From: Sulfuricella sp035530375
Lineage (GTDB): Bacteria; Pseudomonadota; Gammaproteobacteria; Burkholderiales; Sulfuricellaceae
Direction: 5' to 3'
DNA length: 64,000 nucleotides
NCBI GenBank assembly: GCA_035530375.1
Contig: DATKUY010000005.1
Span: 54,616-118,615 of the forward strand
Made by a program: the position numbers and the translations under genes. The notes below the pieces were generated by a model that did no database searches, had not been told where the DNA came from, and saw only the letters and a program-made list of their open reading frames with translations. Below, one piece after another: positions 57,413-64,000 of this stretch. Positions within the stretch are counted from its first letter, which is position 1; each line of letters opens with the position of its first letter.

Positions 57413-58447
57413 TCAACCAAGCAAGCGCCAGGAAACACCGCCGCCAGCCCTTAGTGGCACCAGATCCTCCCCGGCGAATGGCAATGAATCCGGCAAGGTC
57501 CAGGTTTCTCTCACCAACGTGACAACCCCCGCATTGCGCTGCAAGCCATAAAAATCCGCCCCGTAAAAACTGGCGAAGGCCTCCAGCCTGTCAAGCGCGC
57601 CGGCCTGTTCGAACGCTTCGGCGTACAGTTCAATCCCGGCACATGCGGTGTATATGCCGGCACAACCGCAAGCGGTCTCCTTGGCGCCTCTGGCATGGGG
57701 TGCACTGTCGGTGCCGAGAAAGAATTTCGGGTTGCCGCTGATGGCCGCTTCAACCAGCGCCCGGCGATGTTCCTCTCGCTTCAGCACCGGCAGGCAGTAA
57801 TGATGCGGACGGATGCCGCCGGCGAACATGGCATTGCGGTTCAGCAGCAGATGATGGGCGGTAAGCGTGGCGGCAACCCGCGCCGACGCGGCCTTGACGA
57901 ACTCCACGCCATCGCGGGTGGTGACGTGCTCCAGCACGATGCGCAGACCGGGAAAGCGCTGAACCAGCGGCATCAGCACACGGTCGATGAACACCTTTTC
58001 GCGGTCGAAGACATCCACCTCGGGGTCGGTGACTTCGCCGTGCACCAGCAGCGGCAAATCCTGTTTTTCCATCTCCGCCAGGACGGCAGCGCATTTCATG
58101 ATATCGGTCACGCCCGAATCGGAATTGGTGGTCGCCCCGGCCGGGTAGAGTTTGACTCCGTACACCAATCCGCTCGACCTGGCACGGACGATTTCCGCAG
58201 GCATGGTGTTATCCGTCAGGTACAGGGTCATCAGCGGCTCGAAGCGAGCGCCCGCGGGCAAAGCCGCGAGTATGCGCTGCCGGTAGGCCGCCGCCATTTC
58301 GGTGGTGGCCACTGGCGGACGAAGGTTGGGCATGATGATGGCGCGGCCGAAACGATGCGCCGTATCCGGCAGCACCGAACGCATTTGCTCGCCGTCGCGC
58401 AGGTGCAAATGCCAGTCGTCGGGACGGGTCAGGGTCAATCTTTCCAT
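57413..58447 (-). CDS. pyrC: Dihydroorotase (class II)
   Basis: The zinc enzyme of the third step of pyrimidine synthesis. The 344-residue length and DDWHLHLRDG (metal His pair), GVKLYPAGATTNSD (lysine that is carboxylated), LVHGEV, LEHVTTRDGVEF, TAHHLLLNRN and LGTDSAPH (catalytic Asp) match the E. coli-type class II enzyme. A -10 TATAAT (58503-58508) lies about 55 bases upstream. Confidence 0.97.
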   Translation of the reverse strand: MERLTLTRPDDWHLHLRDGEQMRSVLPDTAHRFGRAIIMPNLRPPVATTEMAAAYRQRILAALPAGARFEPLMTLYLTDNTMPAEIVRARSSGLVYGVKLYPAGATTNSDSGVTDIMKCAAVLAEMEKQDLPLLVHGEVTDPEVDVFDREKVFIDRVLMPLVQRFPGLRIVLEHVTTRDGVEFVKAASARVAATLTAHHLLLNRNAMFAGGIRPHHYCLPVLKREEHRRALVEAAISGNPKFFLGTDSAPHARGAKETACGCAGIYTACAGIELYAEAFEQAGALDRLEAFASFYGADFYGLQRNAGVVTLVRETWTLPDSLPFAGEDLVPLRAGGGVSWRLLG

Positions 58448-58502
58448 TTCGACTATCCTTAAACCTAGAAAAAGCGATTGAAATGCAGTTTTTTAATTTG
58501 GG

Positions 58503-58508
58503 ATTATA
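58503..58508 (-). promoter_or_regulatory. -10 element of the pyrC promoter
   Basis: A perfect TATAAT on the minus strand, about 55 bases before the pyrC start. No good -35 box is at 16-18 bases; instead a 14-base palindrome (58516-58529) occupies that region. Confidence 0.5.
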
Positions 58509-58515
58509 CGATGCT

Positions 58516-58529
58516 TGTGGAAAACCACA
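58516..58529. promoter_or_regulatory. Palindromic operator candidate TGTGGAAAACCACA
   Basis: A perfect 5-4-5 inverted repeat in the 110-base region between divergent pyrC and the cytochrome gene. It overlaps the expected -35 region of pyrC. It may bind a dimeric regulator; none can be named. Confidence 0.4.
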
Positions 58530-58557
58530 TCTTACTGGCTTGGGTTATAATTTCAGC

Positions 58558-59598
58558 ATGCATAGGATAGCCATATTTATTTTCCTCGCCCTGGCCGGAA
58601 CTATCCAGGCACAGGCTGCTCCCGATGGCGCAAAACTCTATGCCCGAAACTGCGCTGTCTGCCACGGGGAAAATGGCGGCGGCGGGATGGGTGTCCCGCT
58701 ATCGCTACCCTCCTTTCAGGCCGCCATCAGCGATGATTATTTGCATAAAACCATCCGCCTGGGACGCCCCGGCAGGGTAATGCCGCCATCCAGCCTGCCC
58801 GATGCCGAGATCGAGAGCATCGTGCGCTTCATCCGTTCCTGGAGCTACGGGCCCGCCCCGCTGTTTCCGCCGATGCGCGTAAAAGGCGATGCGACACATG
58901 GGCGGCAGCTTTATGCGGCGCACTGCGCGACCTGTCATGGCGCCAACGGCGAGGGTGGGAAAGGCACCGGCGTCACCTTTTCGCGACCGCGTGACCTTCC
59001 GATCATGGCACCCGCACTGAACAATTCCGGCTTTCTCGTCTCTGCCACCGACAGCATGATCAGGGAAAACCTGAAGCGGGGACGCCAAGGCACGCCGATG
59101 GTCTCTTTCCTGAAAAACGGGCTGAAGGAAAAAGACATCGATGACATCGTGAGTTTTGTACGCGGCTTCGAGCAAGCGCTCAAACCCGAGAGCGTCGACC
59201 CGGCCGAAACAGAAAAAGCGGTGCTGACGATGGACTCCCCTTACGATCTTGCAACCACCATCGAGAATGTGAAACGGGCGGCCACCTCCAGCAATTTCAT
59301 TTTCATCCGCGAGCAGCCGCTTGATTTCGGGCTGGTGCCGGAAGGTCAGGAAGATCCACGCCAGCACATCATCTATTTTTGCAGCTTCAGCATGCTAAAC
59401 CAGGCGCTGATGACAGACCCGCGTGTCGGGCTGTTTTTGCCCTGCCGCATTACCGTGGTGGAACAAAACGGGAAGGTGAAAATGATGGCGGTCAATCCCA
59501 GGCGCCTGAGCCGAATTTTCAATAATTCCGAGCTCAACGCAATGTGCGAGGAAATGACGCGGCGCTACCTGGCGATCATGGAGGAAGCGGCGCTATGA
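58558..59598 (+). CDS. Diheme c-type cytochrome fused to a DUF302 domain
   Basis: A 346-residue exported protein. A signal peptide (about 1-20) is followed by two cytochrome c domains with CAVCH (about residue 32) and CATCH (about 122); each has a Met candidate (RVMPPSS, TPMVSF). The last third (about 215-346) matches DUF302: LATTIENVKRAATSSNFIFIREQPLDFG, HIIYFCSFSMLNQALMTDPRVGLFLPCRITV. Such proteins occur in sulfur oxidisers, with unproven roles in periplasmic electron transfer. Its TGA overlaps the next gene, another DUF302 protein. A TATAAT seven bases before the ATG and no ribosome site raise the chance of a leaderless mRNA. Confidence 0.85.
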   Translation: MHRIAIFIFLALAGTIQAQAAPDGAKLYARNCAVCHGENGGGGMGVPLSLPSFQAAISDDYLHKTIRLGRPGRVMPPSSLPDAEIESIVRFIRSWSYGPAPLFPPMRVKGDATHGRQLYAAHCATCHGANGEGGKGTGVTFSRPRDLPIMAPALNNSGFLVSATDSMIRENLKRGRQGTPMVSFLKNGLKEKDIDDIVSFVRGFEQALKPESVDPAETEKAVLTMDSPYDLATTIENVKRAATSSNFIFIREQPLDFGLVPEGQEDPRQHIIYFCSFSMLNQALMTDPRVGLFLPCRITVVEQNGKVKMMAVNPRRLSRIFNNSELNAMCEEMTRRYLAIMEEAAL

Positions 59599-60053
59599 CC
59601 CGCATGACACGACTCCTGGCCGCCGCTTTGCTGCTGCTTGGCTTATCCGCCTCTGCCTGCGCCAATCAACTGCTCATGATCCGTTCCAGCCTGCCCTTTC
59701 CCGAAGCGATGCTGGCCCTGCAAAACGCCATAACGACTCGGGGCTACAAGGTGACACGCGTGCAGAACGTGGATCAAGGCTTATCCAAAACCGGTTACAA
59801 GACCGACAATTACAAGGTGGTATTCTACGGCAAGCCGGAAGAAGTGGCGCAACTCGCCTCCAGGCACCCGGAGCTGATCCCCTATCTGCCGCTCAACGTG
59901 GCGATTTTCGCCGAACAGAACAGCACCATACTGGTTACCAGCCGCCCCAGCGTGCTTGCCAAATTTTTCCCGGACCCCGAGCTCAGTGCGACGTTCATGC
60001 GCTGGGAAAACGACCTCAACGAAATCGTCAACGAAGTGCACGAAAAAAAGTAA
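59595..60053 (+). CDS. Periplasmic DUF302-family protein
   Basis: A 152-residue protein with a signal peptide (about 1-23, ending ACA) and one DUF302 domain: SSLPFPEAMLALQNAITTRGYKVTRVQNVDQGL, YKVVFYGKPEEV, LIPYLPLNVAIFAEQNSTIL. It starts in the stop codon of the cytochrome-DUF302 gene (ATGA), so the two proteins are made together and may pair. The family's biochemical role is not established to my knowledge. No heme or metal motif is visible. Confidence 0.83.
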   Translation: MTRMTRLLAAALLLLGLSASACANQLLMIRSSLPFPEAMLALQNAITTRGYKVTRVQNVDQGLSKTGYKTDNYKVVFYGKPEEVAQLASRHPELIPYLPLNVAIFAEQNSTILVTSRPSVLAKFFPDPELSATFMRWENDLNEIVNEVHEKK

Positions 60054-60097
60054 CCGCTGGCAAGACCAGACCTATCCCCTCAAGGCTGAGTGAAGGC

Positions 60098-60106
60098 TGA
60101 TATAAT
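60098..60106 (+). promoter_or_regulatory. Extended -10 promoter of valS
   Basis: TGATATAAT, a TGn extension plus perfect TATAAT at 60101-60106, lies 37 bases before the valS start. No good -35 box is visible at 17 bases. Confidence 0.5.
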
Positions 60107-60142
60107 TGCCGCCTTCAAATTACTCTAAATAAATTCCGAACC

Positions 60143-62914
60143 ATGGAGCTTGCCAAAAGTTTTGAGCCCGCCGCCATCGAGGCGCACTGGTACCCGCTGT
60201 GGGAGTCCCGCGGCTATTTCAAGGCCGCCACCGACCCCGGCAAGCCGGCCTACTGCATCATGCTGCCGCCGCCCAATGTGACCGGCACGCTGCACATGGG
60301 ACACGCCTTTCAGGACACTCTGATGGACACCCTGGTCCGCTACCACCGGATGAAGGGCGAAAACACTCTGTGGCAGCCGGGCACCGACCATGCCGGCATC
60401 GCCACCCAGATCGTGGTGGAGCGCCAACTCGACCAGAAGGGCGTTTCCCGCCACGATCTCGGACGTGAAGGATTCCTCGAACGGGTATGGGAGTGGAAGG
60501 AAGAATCCGGCTCCACCATCACCCGCCAGATGCGCCGCCTCGGCGCCTCCTGCGACTGGTCGCGCGAGCGCTTCACCATGGACGAAGGCCTGTCGAAAGC
60601 CGTCACCGAAGTGTTCGTCAAACTTTATGAGCAGGGGCTGATCTACCGCGGCAAGCGCCTGGTGAACTGGGACCCGGTACTGCTGACCGCCGTTTCCGAC
60701 CTCGAAGTGATCTCGGAGGAGGAAGACGGCTTCATGTGGCACATCCGTTATCAGGTCGAAGGCAGCGACGAATCGCTGATCGTCGCCACCACCCGGCCGG
60801 AGACCATGCTGGGCGACATGGCCGTCGCTGTGCATCCTGATGACGGGCGCTACCAGCACCTGATCGGCAAGCATGTACGCCTGCCGCTTTGCCAGCGCAC
60901 CATCCCGGTCATTGCCGACAACTATGTCGATCCCGCATTCGGCACCGGTTGCGTCAAGATCACCCCGGCGCACGATTTCAACGACTACCAGGTCGGGCTG
61001 AGGCATCACCTCGAACCGCTCGGCATCTTCACGCTCAATGCCAGGATCAACGATCTGGCACCCTCCGAATATCAGGGCCTCGACCGCTATGAGGCGCGCA
61101 AGAAAATTGTTGCCGACCTCGATGCCGAGGGGCTGCTGATAGAAACCAAGCCGCACAAGCTGATGGTGCCGCGCGGCGACCGCACCCATGCGGTGATCGA
61201 GCCGATGCTCACCGACCAGTGGTACGTGGCGATGGAAGGACTCGCCAAGCGCGGCCTGGAAGTGGTTGCTCAGGGCGAGGTCAAGTTCGTGCCGGAAAAC
61301 TGGACTCACGTCTACAACCAGTGGCTGGAGAACATCCAGGACTGGTGCATCTCGCGCCAACTGTGGTGGGGACACCGCATCCCGGCGTGGTACGACGAGG
61401 ACGGCAATTTCTACGTCGCCCACAGCCAGGAAGCCGCGCAACAACAAGCCGGGGCAAGCAAGAAGCTGCGCCAGGACGAGGACGTGCTCGACACTTGGTT
61501 CTCCTCCGCGCTGTGGCCGTTCTCGACGCTGGGCTGGCCGGAAAAAACACCGGAGTTCGACGCCTTCCTGCCTACCAGCGTATTGGTCACTGGTTTCGAC
61601 ATCATTTTCTTCTGGGTGGCGCGGATGGTCATGATGTCGGAACACTTCACCGGCAAAGTGCCGTTCAAGGAGGTCTACGTCCACGGCCTGGTGCGCGACA
61701 TGCACGGCAACAAGATGAGCAAGTCCAAGGGCAACGTGATCGACCCGATCGACCTGATCGACGGCATCGACCTGGAATCGCTGGTGGCCAAGCGCCAAAC
61801 CGGACTGATGAACCCGAAACAGGCGGAAGCCATCGCCAAACAGACGCGCAAGGACTTCCCCGACGGCTTTCCCGCCTTCGGCACCGACGCGATCCGCTTC
61901 ACCTTCGCCAGCCTCGCCAGCCATGGCCGCGACATCAAGTTCGACCTGCAGCGCTGCGACGGCTACCGCAATTTCTGCAACAAATTGTGGAACGCCACCC
62001 GCTTCGTGCTGATGAACACCGAAGGCAAGGATTGCGGCCAGGATGAAAGCCTGCCGCTGGAATTTTCCGACGTCGACCTGTGGATCGTCAGCCGGTTGCA
62101 ACAGGCCGAAAGGGAAGTGGCCGAGGCATTCGATTCCTACCGCTTCGACATGGCTGCAAGAGCGGTCTATGAATTCGTCTGGGACGAATACTGCGACTGG
62201 TATGTGGAGCTGGCCAAGGTGCAGCTTGCCCCTCTCCCCAACCCTCTCCCACCGGGGGGAGAGGGAGCCTTGCTGGAGGCCCGGCAGCGCGCCACGCGCC
62301 GCACCCTGGTGCGGGTGCTGGAAGCGACGCTCCGACTTGCCCACCCGATCATCCCCTTCATCACCGAGGAACTGTGGCAGAAGGTTGGCCCGCTCGCGGG
62401 CAAAAGCGGCGAGAGCATCATGCTGCAACCCTATCCGGTCGCGGACATGCGCCGGGTAAATGAGGCGGCAAACCAGCAGGTTGTGCTGCTCAAGGAAATG
62501 GTCAATGCCTGCCGCACCCTGCGCGGCGAGATGAATTTGTCTCCAGCCCTGAAAGTACCGCTGATCGCGCTTGGCGACATCTCTGCACTGGTGCCCTACC
62601 TGCAGGCGCTGGCGAGGATCTCCGAAGTCGAAATCGTGCAGGCCGAACTGCCCGCCGCCGATGCGCCGGTAGCGGTAGTGGGCGAAGTCCGCCTGATGCT
62701 CAAGATCGAAGTGGACAAGGAAGCGGAACAGGCGCGACTTGCCAAGGAAATCGCCCGGCTGGAAGGCGAAATCGCCAAGGCCCAAGCCAAGCTTTCCAAC
62801 GAGAGCTTTGTCGCCCGCGCCCCCGCTACGGTGGTGGCACAGGAAAAGGAGCGGCTGGAAAGCTTCGGCGCCACGCTTGAGAAACTGAAGGCGCAATTGG
62901 AAAAACTGAAATAG
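60143..62914 (+). CDS. valS: Valyl-tRNA synthetase
   Basis: Class I synthetase that charges tRNA-Val and edits threonine. The 923-residue protein has the HIGH-type PPNVTGTLHMGHAF, the CP1 editing domain (TTRPETMLGD), NKMSKSKGNV (KMSKS), the anticodon-binding domain and a C-terminal coiled coil rich in Lys, Glu and Ala (about 850-923). In the helical domain, CDWYVELAKVQL is followed by PLPNPLPPGGEG, residues not found at this point in E. coli ValS and encoded by a GC-rich palindrome (62227-62268). The reading frame is kept, so the enzyme is probably functional. Confidence 0.98.
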   Translation: MELAKSFEPAAIEAHWYPLWESRGYFKAATDPGKPAYCIMLPPPNVTGTLHMGHAFQDTLMDTLVRYHRMKGENTLWQPGTDHAGIATQIVVERQLDQKGVSRHDLGREGFLERVWEWKEESGSTITRQMRRLGASCDWSRERFTMDEGLSKAVTEVFVKLYEQGLIYRGKRLVNWDPVLLTAVSDLEVISEEEDGFMWHIRYQVEGSDESLIVATTRPETMLGDMAVAVHPDDGRYQHLIGKHVRLPLCQRTIPVIADNYVDPAFGTGCVKITPAHDFNDYQVGLRHHLEPLGIFTLNARINDLAPSEYQGLDRYEARKKIVADLDAEGLLIETKPHKLMVPRGDRTHAVIEPMLTDQWYVAMEGLAKRGLEVVAQGEVKFVPENWTHVYNQWLENIQDWCISRQLWWGHRIPAWYDEDGNFYVAHSQEAAQQQAGASKKLRQDEDVLDTWFSSALWPFSTLGWPEKTPEFDAFLPTSVLVTGFDIIFFWVARMVMMSEHFTGKVPFKEVYVHGLVRDMHGNKMSKSKGNVIDPIDLIDGIDLESLVAKRQTGLMNPKQAEAIAKQTRKDFPDGFPAFGTDAIRFTFASLASHGRDIKFDLQRCDGYRNFCNKLWNATRFVLMNTEGKDCGQDESLPLEFSDVDLWIVSRLQQAEREVAEAFDSYRFDMAARAVYEFVWDEYCDWYVELAKVQLAPLPNPLPPGGEGALLEARQRATRRTLVRVLEATLRLAHPIIPFITEELWQKVGPLAGKSGESIMLQPYPVADMRRVNEAANQQVVLLKEMVNACRTLRGEMNLSPALKVPLIALGDISALVPYLQALARISEVEIVQAELPAADAPVAVVGEVRLMLKIEVDKEAEQARLAKEIARLEGEIAKAQAKLSNESFVARAPATVVAQEKERLESFGATLEKLKAQLEKLK
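62227..62268. repeat. Palindromic element inserted in frame in valS
   Basis: CCCTCTCCC (62242-62250) and GGGAGAGGG (62257-62265) form a perfect nine-pair stem with a six-base loop. A preceding partial repeat of CCCTCTCCCC is at about 62230-62239. It corresponds to about 12 extra residues relative to E. coli ValS. Confidence 0.8.
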
Positions 62915-62938
62915 ATGGGCAAAGAACTTCTGGACACG

Positions 62939-63166
62939 CTATATCGTCAGCCGTATCCAGGAATTCTCGTTGCGAACCACTTCATAGCGCGCCCAACTCT
63001 GGAATTCATCGCGGCTGCAAGTCTCGATCCGGCGCCGCCCCGTCCCGGCCAGCACCTTGTAAGTCACCTGGCCCGCCTCCGAAATCGAGACGATCTGCCG
63101 CACAACCCAGTGCTTGCCAAAATCACCATTGCTGTAACAGGCTCTCGACTTTAGCTCTACTGGCAA
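62939..63166 (-). CDS. Small conserved-looking protein of unknown function
   Basis: A protein of about 75 residues containing CYSNGDFGKHWVVRQIV, VTYKVLAGTGRRRIETC and WARYEVVRNENSWIRL. The composition (balanced charges, one Cys pair, aromatic-rich strands) is that of a real small beta-rich protein. The TTG at 63166 is preferred because GGAGG lies eight bases upstream; a TTG at 63187 is in the same frame. A plus-strand frame over the same bases has no ribosome site and a less protein-like sequence. Function unknown. Confidence 0.6.
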   Translation of the reverse strand: MPVELKSRACYSNGDFGKHWVVRQIVSISEAGQVTYKVLAGTGRRRIETCSRDEFQSWARYEVVRNENSWIRLTI

Positions 63167-63189
63167 AATCGCATCCTCCAACCGCAAAA

Positions 63190-63213
63190 CAAAAACCCCG
63201 CCGAAGCGGGGCC
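63190..63213 (-). terminator. Intrinsic terminator of the right-edge gene
   Basis: CCCCGC (63196-63201) and GCGGGG (63206-63211) form a six-pair stem with a CGAA loop. On the minus strand it is followed by TTTTTGTTTT. It lies about 40 bases past the stop of the gene at 63253-64000. Confidence 0.85.
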
Positions 63214-63252
63214 AATTCTTATTTTTAAGCCGTTGCCGGCGTATTGTTGATG

Positions 63253-64000
63253 TTATTCCTTGCCGCCCGCCGCGACCACCAAGGCTTTGCGGATCGCTTC
63301 GGGAGAGTCCATGATTTTCATGAAGCTGTTCGCGCCCGCCATCTTCAGGTCGGGAAAATCAAGGGCGATGCGAAACCGTGCATACAGTGCGATCACCTTG
63401 TTGCCCGTGACCAGCATTTCATAGGGCAGATGCGCGGCAGATTTGAGGTCCTTGAAATCGATCACACCCATGACGTACTTGTCGTCCATGTACTTGTCGC
63501 CGCCCTTCATGGCCACACCGAACACGGATTCCTTCTTGCCGGGAACATCGACACGGTAAACCTTGGTGACGCCGCCCTTGCCTGCCGCCAAGTTGGCCTC
63601 GACCGCCTTCACAGCCTCCTCATAGCTACCATACTCGGCTAGCGTGCTAGGCTCGTCGAAATACTCCATGCCGAACATGTAGTGGAACTTGCGCAGTTTC
63701 GAAGCAGACAACCCTTGGGCACCAAACTCCTCCACCTTGCCCAAAGCGGCCTTCAATTTTTCAGCCGTCTGCGGTAGATCGCCAGCCATGCGGTAGCCAT
63801 TGGCCATGTAGGTCGGGTTGGTGTAGGAAACCTGCACTTCATTGCCCACCTTGGTCACCGAAACGCGCTGAGCGGCGCCAAAACCGCCATGCTCGGACTT
63901 CGCCGCCGTGTTCTTCATCTCATCGTTGGTCACCACGATGATCGTGGTTTCCGGGTAGGGCGAATAGCTGCCGGCGATGGTGAAGCCGTTCGCCTGCAAT
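63253..64000 (-). CDS. Unidentified protein, truncated by the window edge
   Basis: At least 249 residues are encoded and the frame is open to the right edge, so the true start is probably outside. Visible stretches include IAGSYSPYPETTIIVVTNDEMKNTAAKS, VQVSYTNPTYMANGYRM and GMEYFDEPSTLAEYGSYEEAVKAVEANL. It looks soluble and alpha/beta. The SYSPYPETTIIVVTND segment slightly recalls DUF302-type proteins nearby, but I cannot assign a family. It ends in a clear terminator. Confidence 0.7.
   Translation of the reverse strand, partial: LQANGFTIAGSYSPYPETTIIVVTNDEMKNTAAKSEHGGFGAAQRVSVTKVGNEVQVSYTNPTYMANGYRMAGDLPQTAEKLKAALGKVEEFGAQGLSASKLRKFHYMFGMEYFDEPSTLAEYGSYEEAVKAVEANLAAGKGGVTKVYRVDVPGKKESVFGVAMKGGDKYMDDKYVMGVIDFKDLKSAAHLPYEMLVTGNKVIALYARFRIALDFPDLKMAGANSFMKIMDSPEAIRKALVVAAGGKE

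Noticed and set aside
60125..62896. Very long minus-strand open frame (over 900 codons) antisense to valS
   Set aside because: It is a mirror of the GC-rich valS codons; the plus strand encodes a complete synthetase with all motifs, and the antisense product has low-complexity His/Gly/Asp-rich composition.
62915..63154. Plus-strand small frame directly after valS
   Set aside because: No ribosome site and no protein-like features; the minus-strand frame over the same bases has a GGAGG site and a more plausible sequence.

Overview
The window is a chromosomal segment of a Gram-negative betaproteobacterium, most likely a chemolithotrophic sulfur oxidiser of the Nitrosomonadales/Sulfuricella type. 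Three things point there: a soxXYZAB thiosulfate-oxidation cluster with no soxCD nearby, a complete division and cell wall (dcw) cluster in the classical proteobacterial order with lpxC at its end, and dense, moderately GC-rich coding. This placement is inferred from gene content only. Both window edges cut a gene: arfB on the left and an unassigned protein on the right.

Layout. 1-1387: arfB end, a fructosamine-kinase-like gene and a small YjfB-like gene with internal tandem repeats. 1701-5780: soxX, soxY, soxZ, soxA, soxB. 5836-9381: a MacA/MacB-type export operon whose ATPase and permease genes are separated by a GxxExxY gene bounded by inverted repeats. 9560-9997: a type IV pilin with a near-perfect sigma-54 promoter. 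10255-24696: nine same-strand genes forming a signalling and secretion island. In transcription order these are a CHASE2-Ser/Thr kinase, PP2C phosphatase, two-FHA protein, CHASE2-adenylate cyclase, cyclic-nucleotide phosphodiesterase-like MBL enzyme, Slam-like TPR/beta-barrel, FecR protein with a TbpB-like C-terminus, GAF-PilB-type ATPase, and GAF-HD-GYP phosphodiesterase. 24888-29212: sixA, a ParA-like ATPase, CYTH-CHAD and polyphosphate:AMP phosphotransferase. 29236-37074: a small membrane-anchored protein, Nudix-ThiE fusion, DUF815 ATPase, argJ, secA, M23 peptidase and a DUF721 protein. 37257-56004: lpxC, ftsZ, ftsA, ftsQ, ddl, murB, murC, murG, ftsW, murD, mraY, murF, murE, ftsI, ftsL, rsmH, mraZ, all on the minus strand and mostly overlapping. 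56301-56649: RNase P RNA. 56789-64000: FlgO-like lipoprotein, pyrC, a diheme cytochrome/DUF302 pair, valS, a small protein, and a truncated gene at the edge.

How the genes work together. The sox proteins oxidise thiosulfate in the periplasm. The 10-25 kb island combines protein phosphorylation, a cAMP make-and-break pair and a c-di-GMP-degrading type of enzyme with a predicted surface-export pair (Slam-like barrel plus FecR/TbpB-like cargo). It is the best candidate here for an undescribed integrated system. CHAD and PPK2 neighbours suggest a polyphosphate-linked unit.

A second theme is short paired inverted repeats at operon junctions: one family at 7710-8144 and 26021-26150, another at 11935-12055 and 42546-42612, and single loci at 9386-9545 and 48602-48670. 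A GC-rich palindrome of the kind usually found between genes also lies in frame inside valS. No tRNA, rRNA, CRISPR array, prophage or transposase gene was recognised.
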